Shown in pieces: positions 7,001 to 14,290 of a stretch of 64,000 bases of DNA; position 1 is the stretch's first letter, and the number at the start of each line of letters is the position of its first letter. This stretch comes from Oscillospiraceae bacterium (GTDB lineage Bacteria > Bacillota > Clostridia > Oscillospirales > Oscillospiraceae). A program made the translations under genes and the position numbers. The notes below the pieces were generated by a model. That model was given only the letters and a program-made list of their open reading frames with translations, was not told where the DNA came from and made no database searches. The stretch lies in contig JAFWDQ010000016.1 in assembly GCA_017516065.1 (NCBI GenBank), forward strand, positions 1-64,000. Direction: 5' to 3'.

Positions 7001-8247
7001 CCTACGGATGTATCGCCCGGCGCCTGGGCCACAGCTTTTCCAGGGTCATACACGAGAAGATCGGCGACTATGACTACGTCCTGCGGGAGGTCCCCGAGGC
7101 GGAGCTGGACTCCTTTCTCACAGCCCGGGACTTTCGGGGCATCAACGTGACCATTCCCTATAAGCAGGCGGTGATCCCCTGGCTCGACGGCATTGACGAC
7201 ACCGCCCGGGCCATCGGCGCGGTGAACACCGTGGTCAACCGGGAGGGGAAGCTCTACGGCTATAACACGGATTTCGGCGGCATGACAGCGCAGATTAAAA
7301 AGATGCGGCTCCCCATCCCGGGGAAAAAGGTCGCCATTCTGGGCACCGGCGGCACCAGCCGGACAGCCCGGGCGGTGGTGCAGGCCCTGGGCGCCGGGGA
7401 GATCGTCACCGTCAGCCGCAGCGGGAGAGAGGGAGCGCTGACCTATTCAGACCTCTGTGCCCTCCACGCCGACACGGAGATCCTCGTCAACACCACTCCC
7501 TGCGGGATGTTCCCGGACACCGACGAGATGCCGGTGGACCCGGCGCGGTTCCCGCAGCTTCTGGGCGTCTTTGACGCCGTCTTCAATCCTCTGGCCCCGA
7601 AGCTGGTGACGGCTGCCCGGGAGCTGGGTATCCCAGCCGCCGGCGGGCTGTATATGCTGGTGGCTCAGGCGGTGCTGGCGGCGGAGCACTTCACCGGGAA
7701 GACGTATCCCGACGGCCTCATCGACAGCATCTACCGGGAAGTGCGCCGGGAGAAGGAGAATATCGTTCTCATCGGCATGCCCGGCAGCGGCAAGACCACC
7801 GTGGGAAATGTGCTCGCGGAAAAACTGGGCCGTGAGATCGTGGATCTGGATGCCTGGATCGTGCAGCAGACGGGCCGTGAGATCACGGACATCTTCGCCC
7901 GGGAGGGCGAGAGCGGGTTCCGCCGTCTGGAGCGGGAGGCCGTCCGGACCTTTGCCGACCGTACGGGCCTCGTGCTGACCCCCGGCGGCGGCTGTATCCT
8001 TGACCCGGACAACGTCCGGGTCCTGAAGCGGAACGGCAGACTGTTCTGGCTGGACCGGGCCCCCGAGCGGCTCATTCCCACAGACGACCGGCCTCTGGCC
8101 GACTCCGTGGAGAAGATGCGCCGCCTGTACGAGACGCGGCTGCCCCTCTATGAGGCCGCGGCGGACGTCCGCGTTCCCGGCGATGGCACCGTCGACGAGA
8201 CGGCGCGGCTGGTGACAGAGATACTGGAAGGAGAGGTGCAGCTGTGA
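6997..8247 (+). CDS. Fused shikimate dehydrogenase-shikimate kinase (AroE-AroK)
   Basis: 416 aa. Residues 1-250 are AroE: substrate-binding serines in LGHSFSRVIH, catalytic Lys in NVTIPYK (51-56), Asp in YNTD (89-92) and NADP-binding GTGGTSR (116-122). Residues about 254-416 are AroK: Walker A GMPGSGKTT (260-268), the shikimate-binding aspartate in IVDLDAW, ESGFRRLE, and GGGCIL. One polypeptide thus catalyses steps 4 and 5 of the pathway. No second copy of either gene is in the window. Such fusions are known in some Clostridia. Both active sites look complete. Confidence 0.95.
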   Translation: MTYGCIARRLGHSFSRVIHEKIGDYDYVLREVPEAELDSFLTARDFRGINVTIPYKQAVIPWLDGIDDTARAIGAVNTVVNREGKLYGYNTDFGGMTAQIKKMRLPIPGKKVAILGTGGTSRTARAVVQALGAGEIVTVSRSGREGALTYSDLCALHADTEILVNTTPCGMFPDTDEMPVDPARFPQLLGVFDAVFNPLAPKLVTAARELGIPAAGGLYMLVAQAVLAAEHFTGKTYPDGLIDSIYREVRREKENIVLIGMPGSGKTTVGNVLAEKLGREIVDLDAWIVQQTGREITDIFAREGESGFRRLEREAVRTFADRTGLVLTPGGGCILDPDNVRVLKRNGRLFWLDRAPERLIPTDDRPLADSVEKMRRLYETRLPLYEAAADVRVPGDGTVDETARLVTEILEGEVQL

Positions 8248-8687
8248 AACTCCTCATCATCAACGGACCCAATCTCAATATGCTCGGCATACGGGAGCCG
8301 GAGCACTACGGCAAGACGACCTATCCGGCCCTCTGCCGCCGCCTGATGGACTATGCCTCGGAGCGGGGCGTGGAGATCGAGCTGTACCAGTCCAACCACG
8401 AGGGGGATCTGGTGGACAGGATCCAGGCGGCCTACGGCACCGCCGACGGCATCGTCATCAACCCCGGCGCCTACACCCACACCAGCGTGGCCCTGCTGGA
8501 CGCCGTGAAGGCCGTGTCCATCCCCACGGTGGAGGTGCATATCTCCAAGCTGGAGGAGCGGGAGGCGTTCCGGCAGATCAGCTATATCCGCGCCGCCTGC
8601 GTGGCCACCATCACCGGCCACGGCGTCGACGGCTATCTGGAGGCCATGGACATCCTCATTGACGGAGGGACGCGGCATGCAGATTGA
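8244..8687 (+). CDS. aroQ: Type II 3-dehydroquinate dehydratase
   Basis: 147 aa, typical of the dodecameric type II enzyme. Motifs NGPNLNMLG, REPEHYG (catalytic Tyr), QSNHEG, INPGAYTHTS and EVHIS (catalytic His) are all in place. It dehydrates 3-dehydroquinate to 3-dehydroshikimate (step 3). The ATGA overlap with aroE/K and overlap with aroA indicate translational coupling. Confidence 0.96.
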   Translation: MKLLIINGPNLNMLGIREPEHYGKTTYPALCRRLMDYASERGVEIELYQSNHEGDLVDRIQAAYGTADGIVINPGAYTHTSVALLDAVKAVSIPTVEVHISKLEEREAFRQISYIRAACVATITGHGVDGYLEAMDILIDGGTRHAD

Positions 8688-9894
8688 GATCCGGCCCTCC
8701 AAAGCCCGGGGCGTCATGGCGGCGCCGCCGTCGAAGAGCGCCGCCCACCGGCTGCTGCTCTGTGCCGGACTGGCGCCGGGGGAGAGCGTCGTCCGCCGTG
8801 TGGCGGACTCCCAGGATATGCTGGCCACCATGGACTGCCTGAAGGCTTTGGGGGCGGGCGTTACCCGGGCAGGGGATGACGTGCACATCACCGGCGTCGA
8901 CCCGGCCCGTACAGCCCCGGCGGTGCTGCCCTGCCGGGAGTGCGGCACGACCCTGCGCTTTTTCGTCCCCATCGCTCTGCTCTCCGGACAGGAGATCACC
9001 CTTACCGGCAGCGAAAAGCTCATGAGCCGCCCCATGTCGGTGTACGAGAAGCTCTGTGCGGACCGCGGCTTTCGCTACGAGCCGTCCCGGGACTCCCTCA
9101 CCGTCTGCGGCAGGCTCACCCCCGGGGAATATACGGTCCCCGGCAACATCAGCAGTCAGTTCATCAGCGGTCTGGCCTTTGCACTGACCCAGCTGGAGGG
9201 GGACAGCGTCATCCGCATCCTCCCGCCGGTGGAGAGCAGGCCGTATATCGATATGACCCTGGACGCCTTCTCCGCTTTCGGCGTCACCGCCGCCTTTTCC
9301 GACGGCGATACCATCCGCATCCCCGGCCTGCAGCGGTTCCGGCCCTCGGACGTGACGGTGGAGGGCGATTACTCCAACGCGGCGTTCTTCGACGCCCTGA
9401 CCCTTCTGGGCGGCGACGTGACCGTCACCGGCCTGAAGGAGGACAGCCTTCAGGGGGACCGGGTGTACCGCAGATACTTTGAGAGCATGAAAAACGGGAC
9501 GCCCACGGTGGATCTCTCCGACTGTCCGGATCTGGGCCCCGTCTGCATGGCGTCGGCGGCGGCTCTCCACGGGGCGGTCTTTACCGGTACCCGCCGTCTG
9601 CGGATCAAGGAGAGCGACCGCTGCGCCGCCATGGCCGAGGAGCTGGCCAAATTCGGCATAGAGACGGAGGTCACGGAGGATACCATGACCGTGAAGGCCT
9701 CCGGCCTCCGGGCGCCGGACATGGTGATCTCGGGACACAACGACCACCGCATCGTCATGGCCATGGCCGTTCTTGCCACCCTCACCGGCGGCAGGATAAA
9801 CGGCGCCCAGGCGGTGAGTAAAAGTCTGCCGGACTTCTTTGACCGGCTGAAAACACTTGGAATTGAGGTGACAGAGTATGGCATGGGTCTGTGA
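8677..9894 (+). CDS. aroA: 3-phosphoshikimate 1-carboxyvinyltransferase (EPSP synthase)
   Basis: 405 aa from ATG 8677, which has ribosome binding site GGAGGG at 8663-8668. An in-frame TTG at 8659 is less likely. The start lies 11 bp inside aroQ. Motifs: PPSKSAAHR (phosphoenolpyruvate/shikimate-phosphate site), CGTTLRF in the position of the enterobacterial NAGTAMRP loop, SSQFISGL, RIKESDR and the C-terminal NDHRIVMA. Joins shikimate-3-phosphate and PEP (step 6). The active-site loop differs from the classical glyphosate-sensitive type, but no resistance class is assigned here. Confidence 0.95.
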   Translation: MQIEIRPSKARGVMAAPPSKSAAHRLLLCAGLAPGESVVRRVADSQDMLATMDCLKALGAGVTRAGDDVHITGVDPARTAPAVLPCRECGTTLRFFVPIALLSGQEITLTGSEKLMSRPMSVYEKLCADRGFRYEPSRDSLTVCGRLTPGEYTVPGNISSQFISGLAFALTQLEGDSVIRILPPVESRPYIDMTLDAFSAFGVTAAFSDGDTIRIPGLQRFRPSDVTVEGDYSNAAFFDALTLLGGDVTVTGLKEDSLQGDRVYRRYFESMKNGTPTVDLSDCPDLGPVCMASAAALHGAVFTGTRRLRIKESDRCAAMAEELAKFGIETEVTEDTMTVKASGLRAPDMVISGHNDHRIVMAMAVLATLTGGRINGAQAVSKSLPDFFDRLKTLGIEVTEYGMGL

Positions 9895-10738
9895 AAACAA
9901 CATCCTGATCGTGGGTCTGGGTCTCATGGGCGGCAGCTACGCCAGAGCCCTGAAGCGGCTGGGCTACCACGTCAGCGCCATCGACAGCAGGGAGAGCGCC
10001 ATCGAGTACGCGCTGGAGCAGGGGATCATCCATCAGGGCTCCACGCAGGTGGACGAGGCCATGGTGAGCGCGGCGGACACGGTGATCTTCGCCCTGTATC
10101 CCGGGGTGTTCCGGGAGTGGATTGAGACCTGGCAGCACCTGTTCAAGCCCGGCGCCATGCTCACGGACGTGACGGGCGTGAAGGCCTGCATCGTGTACGA
10201 TATCCAGGCGATGCTCCGAAGCGACGTGGAGTATATCGCCGCCCATCCCATGGCGGGCCGTGAGGTCTGCGGCGTGGAGAACAGCGACGACCGTATGTTC
10301 CGGGATGCCAACTACATCGTGGTAGCCACGGAGAAGAACACCCCGGAGGCCATCGACTGGTGCAAGAGCCTGGGACAGGTACTGGGCTTTTCCCGGATCT
10401 CGGTGCTGTCGCCGGAGGAGCACGACCGGATGATCGGCTTCGTCTCCCAGCTGACCCACTGCATCGCCATCGCGCTGATGACCTGCAGCGACAACCGGCA
10501 TCTGGTGGACTACACCGGCGACTCCTTCCGGGACCTGACCCGGATCGCCCGGATCAACGACGTCATGTGGAGCGAGCTGTTCCTGCTCAACCGTGAGCCT
10601 CTGGTGGAGGAGATCGACGTCTTTATGGGCGAGCTGGAGGAGATCAGAGAACTGCTGGTCCGGGGCGACCGGGAGGGCCTGCAGGAGAAGATGCGTCTGT
10701 CCACCACGCGGCGGGCGTACTTCGACAAGCCGGTTTAA
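9878..10738 (+). CDS. tyrA: Prephenate dehydrogenase
   Basis: 286 aa. N-terminal Rossmann motif GLGLMGGS (residues 13-20), then the prephenate dehydrogenase signature HPMAGRE, followed by the helical dimerisation domain. No C-terminal ACT domain, so it is probably not Tyr-inhibited through ACT. It makes 4-hydroxyphenylpyruvate, the Tyr precursor, opposite pheA at the branch point. Overlaps aroA by 17 bp. Confidence 0.93.
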   Translation: MAWVCENNILIVGLGLMGGSYARALKRLGYHVSAIDSRESAIEYALEQGIIHQGSTQVDEAMVSAADTVIFALYPGVFREWIETWQHLFKPGAMLTDVTGVKACIVYDIQAMLRSDVEYIAAHPMAGREVCGVENSDDRMFRDANYIVVATEKNTPEAIDWCKSLGQVLGFSRISVLSPEEHDRMIGFVSQLTHCIAIALMTCSDNRHLVDYTGDSFRDLTRIARINDVMWSELFLLNREPLVEEIDVFMGELEEIRELLVRGDREGLQEKMRLSTTRRAYFDKPV

Positions 10739-10762
10739 AACGGAAAGAGAGGATGTCGTATC

Positions 10763-11791
10763 ATGAATATGATCTTTGAGAAAAAACTGGCGATCCCCAT
10801 GGAGGTCAAGGAGATGTATCCCATCTCCAGCCATCTGTCGGAGATCGTGGAGAAGCGGGCGGTGGAGCTCAAGGAGATCTTTGACGGCCGCTCGGACAAA
10901 TTCCTGCTGATCATCGGCCCGTGCTCTGCGGACAATGAGGAGAGCGTCATCGACTACATCACCCGCCTGCGGGGCGTGCAGGAGAAGGTCAGCGACAAGA
11001 TCTTCATCGTGCCCCGGGTCTATACGAACAAGCCCAGGACCACCGGCGCCGGCTACAAGGGGATGCTCCACCAGCCGGACCCCACGGAAAAGCCGGACCT
11101 GTTCAAGGGGATCGTGGCCATCCGCAAGCTGCTGATGCGCGTTCTGGAGGAGACGGAGTTCTCCTGTGCCGACGAGATGCTGTATCCGGAAAACTATAAG
11201 TATCTGGACGACCTTCTGGCCTATTCCGCCGTAGGCGCCCGGTCGGTGGAGGACCAGCAGCACCGGCTCACCGCCAGCGGGATCGAGACTCCGGTGGGGA
11301 TGAAGAACCCCACCAGCGGCGATATCGACGTGATGATGAACTCCATCATGGCTGCCCAGAACAAGCACACCTTCATCTACCGGGGCTGGCAGGCCCATTC
11401 CCAGGGCAATCCCTACGCCCACGCCATCCTCCGGGGCTATGTGAACAAGCACGGCCAGTCTCTTCCCAATTACCACTATGAGGACCTGATCCATCTGTAT
11501 GAGACGTATCAGGAGCGGGCGCTGGCGAATCCGGCGGCCATCGTGGACACGAACCACGCCAACTCCGGCAAGCAGTATCTCGAGCAGATCCGCATCGCCA
11601 AGGAGGTCCTCCACAGCCGCCGGCACAGTCCGGAGATCGCCGGTCTGGTCAAGGGCCTGATGATCGAGAGCTATATCGAGGACGGCGCCCAGAAAATCGG
11701 CGAGGGGATCTACGGCAAGTCCATCACGGATCCCTGCCTGGGCTGGGAGAAGAGTGAACGGCTGATCTACGATATCGCGGACAGTCTGTAA
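10763..11791 (+). CDS. aroF: 3-deoxy-7-phosphoheptulonate (DAHP) synthase, class I
   Basis: 342 aa, class I AroF/G/H type: IIGPCSADNEE, the PEP-binding RVYTNKPRTTGAGYKG, HQPDP and the metal-site NHANS region. It condenses PEP and erythrose-4-phosphate, the pathway entry step. It is the last gene of the operon, 24 bp after tyrA, with its own ribosome binding site, and is followed by a strong terminator. Which amino acid inhibits it cannot be read from sequence. Confidence 0.95.
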   Translation: MNMIFEKKLAIPMEVKEMYPISSHLSEIVEKRAVELKEIFDGRSDKFLLIIGPCSADNEESVIDYITRLRGVQEKVSDKIFIVPRVYTNKPRTTGAGYKGMLHQPDPTEKPDLFKGIVAIRKLLMRVLEETEFSCADEMLYPENYKYLDDLLAYSAVGARSVEDQQHRLTASGIETPVGMKNPTSGDIDVMMNSIMAAQNKHTFIYRGWQAHSQGNPYAHAILRGYVNKHGQSLPNYHYEDLIHLYETYQERALANPAAIVDTNHANSGKQYLEQIRIAKEVLHSRRHSPEIAGLVKGLMIESYIEDGAQKIGEGIYGKSITDPCLGWEKSERLIYDIADSL

Positions 11792-11811
11792 CACATCGGA
11801 GCAAACGACAG

Positions 11812-11845
11812 CAGCGCCCGGGAGGCTCTCTCCCGGGCGCTGTTT
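11812..11845 (+). terminator. Terminator of the aro operon
   Basis: CAGCGCCCGGGAG and CTCCCGGGCGCTG form a perfect 13-bp G+C stem with a short loop, followed by TTT, 20 bp after the aroF stop. Confidence 0.88.
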
Positions 11846-11849
11846 GGCT

Positions 11850-12212
11850 ATAAGTTATTCTCCCGTTACCGTTACCCACTGCAGAAGCGCGGAGCGCGGG
11901 CGGGTTGCTGAGACAATTCAGGGCTCTGCCGGCCGGGGTCGTTCTGTGGCGGTGCGCTTCCTGTCTTAGTGGAGGGGATTCCACAAGGGGGACCCCATGG
12001 TAAGGGGTCCCCCTTTGGTGCGTTCTTTGGTGACTTTCTGTCGCACACAGAAAGTCACCCGCCGGAGGCACGTTCCCCAAAAACTTTTTGTCTTCTTTCG
12101 CAGTCAAATAGGAGAAATCGCCCCGGAGTAAGCCGGTTTTGTCATGTCCGCAGACATGACGGCGATTTAGGTTCATCCGCAGTCAAACAGACCGGAATAT
12201 CCTCCGTTCCCT
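11850..12212. repeat. Hairpin-rich intergenic block, candidate dispersed repeat
   Basis: No ORF with a credible ribosome binding site is seen here. The stretch contains a chain of perfect inverted repeats: GTGGA/TCCAC (11969-11984), a 12-bp stem (11985-11996/12004-12015), a 13-bp stem GGTGACTTTCTGT/ACAGAAAGTCACC (12029-12041/12047-12059), and a three-way-junction-like unit whose outer stem AAATCGCC/GGCGATTT (12115-12122/12161-12168) encloses CCGG/CCGG and GTCATGTC/GACATGAC (12141-12160). The 10-mer CGCAGTCAAA occurs as a direct repeat at 12099-12108 and 12178-12187, flanking the last unit. It looks like a mobile non-coding repeat or structured RNA, but identity is not established. Confidence 0.6.
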
Positions 12213-12641
12213 TCACCGCCGCTGTATATTGGTGGAGATCTCACACAGTGCGGCGGCGGCCTCGGTGCGGCAGTCCATCTGCCGGGCCAGGTCCGCCAGA
12301 GCCACCAATCCTACCAGCCGTCCGTTGTCCGTGACCGGGAGGCGCCGGATCTGCCGCTTTGCCATCACTGCCGCGGCGTCCTCCGCCCTGTCCGTGGGGG
12401 CGAGGGTGAGAGGCCGCCGGGTCATGATCTCCGCTACCGGCGTATGGTCCGGGTCCTCTCCCGGCGCGATGCAGCGCAGTACGATGTCCCGGTCGGTGAG
12501 GATGCCCCGGAGTTTTCCCTCCGGCGAACACACGGGCAGCGCCCCCACGTTGTGACGCAGGAGCAGCCGCGCCGCCAGAGCCACGCTCTCTCCCGGCCCG
12601 ATGGTGATGACGGCAGGGTGCATCAGATGCCTGACAAGCAT
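12213..12641 (-). CDS. Tandem CBS-domain protein
   Basis: 142 aa consisting of two CBS domains (about 7-60 and 70-125), each with a conserved G-x-(I/V)-T/A-x-x-D segment such as LRGILTDRD and LVGLVALADL. Stand-alone CBS pairs typically bind adenine nucleotides and regulate partner proteins. No partner domain is fused, and none can be named from context. It is divergent from the spoIVFA-like gene. Confidence 0.88.
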   Translation of the reverse strand: MLVRHLMHPAVITIGPGESVALAARLLLRHNVGALPVCSPEGKLRGILTDRDIVLRCIAPGEDPDHTPVAEIMTRRPLTLAPTDRAEDAAAVMAKRQIRRLPVTDNGRLVGLVALADLARQMDCRTEAAAALCEISTNIQRR

Positions 12642-12737
12642 GAAACCAACCCCCTTTCCGAAAGCTGTCTTCCTTATTCTGGTATGTCCGATTTCCTCCC
12701 GGAATATACATACGGACAGGAAGGGGGCGCGTGGAAG

Positions 12738-13655
12738 ATGGAATTCTACGACGAAAGAAGAAGGCGGTACCGCAGATCCGTACCGGAATACCGACGGCCC
12801 GCGCCCCGGTACGGCAGACCGGAGGAGCCCCCTGCCCGTCGGCCGGAGGGCCAGAGAGTCCGGCGGATGGTGATCCGGCTGGTGTGCAGTCTGGTGCTTC
12901 TGGGTCTGGTGCTGGGCGGCGTCCGGCTGATGCCGGAGCGCTCCCTGCCGCTTCAGGCCCGGCTGACAGTCATGCTGACCGGAGACACGGATTTTCAGGC
13001 GGCCTTCTCCGCGGCGGGACAGTCTCTGGATCAGGGGGACACGCTGGGCTCGGCTTTGGGGCGCTTCTGCGCCGTGGCTTTGCGGGTGGACGATACAACT
13101 GCGGAGCCGGAGGAACTGTCAGAGCAGGGGGAGGATGCCGCTCCGGCTTTGCAGCCCGAAGAGGCACCGGCGGAGGACGCCGCTCTGTTCACACCGCCGG
13201 AAGAGGAGCCGACGGCGGAGGACGTTCCGGCGGACGCCACCACGGCCGTTACGGCGCTGGCGCTGGACTATGCCCCGCCGCTGGCAGAATACACCGTCAC
13301 TTCGCCCTTCGGCTGGCGGGAGGACCCGGTCACCGGGACGCGGGCCTTTCATTACGGCTTGGACCTGGCGGCGGCGGAGGGCACGGCGGTCTGCGCCTTC
13401 GCCGCCGGGACGGTAGAGTACGTGGGACAGAGCGCCCTTTACGGCAACTATGTGTCCCTGCGGCACCCGGACGGCACCCGGACCCTCTATGCCCACTGCA
13501 GCACCGTCTGCGCCGTCCCCGGCGGCGAGGTTGCCCTGGGGGAGAAGATCGCGGAGGTGGGGGCCACAGGCCGCGCCACCGGGCCCCATCTGCATCTGGA
13601 GGTGATAAGGGAGAGCGTACGGCTGGACCCGGCGCAGTATCTCACCGGGACATGA
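12738..13655 (+). CDS. spoIVFA: M23/LytM-domain membrane protein, SpoIVFA-like
   Basis: 305 aa. A 45-residue Arg-rich cytoplasmic N-terminus precedes one membrane segment (about 46-65), then an acidic, Pro/Ala/Glu-rich linker (to about 175), then a LytM/M23 domain. The zinc-ligand residues are intact (H and D in HYGLDLA, and HLHLEV). The next gene overlaps it by 4 bp and encodes an M50 protease with the SpoIVFB look, the order of the B. subtilis spoIVFA-spoIVFB operon in which SpoIVFA controls SpoIVFB in the outer forespore membrane during sporulation. The assignment rests mainly on this pairing, and an ordinary M23 endopeptidase is the alternative. Confidence 0.7.
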   Translation: MEFYDERRRRYRRSVPEYRRPAPRYGRPEEPPARRPEGQRVRRMVIRLVCSLVLLGLVLGGVRLMPERSLPLQARLTVMLTGDTDFQAAFSAAGQSLDQGDTLGSALGRFCAVALRVDDTTAEPEELSEQGEDAAPALQPEEAPAEDAALFTPPEEEPTAEDVPADATTAVTALALDYAPPLAEYTVTSPFGWREDPVTGTRAFHYGLDLAAAEGTAVCAFAAGTVEYVGQSALYGNYVSLRHPDGTRTLYAHCSTVCAVPGGEVALGEKIAEVGATGRATGPHLHLEVIRESVRLDPAQYLTGT

Positions 13656-14221
13656 GGCGGCCCCGGATCGAGATCGGCGGCGGATTTCTGCTGCTGTTGG
13701 CCCTGCTGCTGCTGACGGAAGAGCAGCTGACGGGGCCTTTTCTCATGGCCTGCGCCGTCCACGAGGCGGGGCATTTGCTCATGCTGTACGCTCTGGGGGG
13801 CAGGGCGGAGCGGATCCGATGCACCGCAGGCGGCGCGGAGATCTCCGTGGCGCCGGTCCCCTGTATCTCCTATCCGGCAGAGGCGCTGTCGGTCCTGTCG
13901 GGACCTCTGGCGGGCCTGATCCTGGCGCTGGCCGCGGCAAGGCTCGGCTTTTACGTGACAGCCGGGGTCAGTCTGGTACTGACGGTGTTCAATCTCCTGC
14001 CCCTGCGGCGGCAGGATGGTGGGCGGCTCCTGTATCTGCTGCTGGCCTGGCGGTACGCGCCGGAGACGGCCCTGCGGGCCGCCGGGGCGGTCTCATGGTC
14101 TCTGTGCCTGCTGCTCCTGCTGCTGGGGATCTGGGTGCTGCTTCGGGGGAGCGGGATCGTCCTTCTGGCTGCGGCGCTGTGGATTTTGGCTTGCCAATTT
14201 CCGGCGCGGGGTATAAAATGA
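13652..14221 (+). CDS. spoIVFB: M50 site-2 protease, SpoIVFB-like (pro-sigma-K processing)
   Basis: 189 aa, shorter than the B. subtilis protein (about 290 aa) because no C-terminal CBS domain follows. Several membrane helices are present. The zinc motif HEAGH lies in the second segment (CAVHEAGHLLMLYALGG), and the second metal-binding motif appears as NLLPLRRQDGGRLL, matching the N-P-x-x-x-x-D-G type except that P is followed by LR. In Bacillus this enzyme releases sigma-K from its pro-form. ATG 13652 overlaps the spoIVFA stop. Confidence 0.75.
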   Translation: MRRPRIEIGGGFLLLLALLLLTEEQLTGPFLMACAVHEAGHLLMLYALGGRAERIRCTAGGAEISVAPVPCISYPAEALSVLSGPLAGLILALAAARLGFYVTAGVSLVLTVFNLLPLRRQDGGRLLYLLLAWRYAPETALRAAGAVSWSLCLLLLLLGIWVLLRGSGIVLLAAALWILACQFPARGIK

Positions 14222-14290
14222 TAGTATGGAAAGCGCAGTTTTCTCAAACAAAAACCGGCGAAGCGTTTTTGTTTGATTTTTGGAGGACCT

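Noticed and set aside
9782..11794. 670-codon minus-strand open frame opposite tyrA and aroF
   Set aside because: Antisense to two confidently identified enzymes, composition is that of a reverse-strand shadow.
11960..12190. CRISPR array
   Set aside because: The repeats are different hairpins, not identical repeats with regular spacers, and no cas genes are present.
12731..13651. 496-aa frame joining an Arg/Gly-rich region to the M50 protease
   Set aside because: The first part is the shadow of the M23 gene; the protease starts at ATG 13652 with an ATGA overlap.
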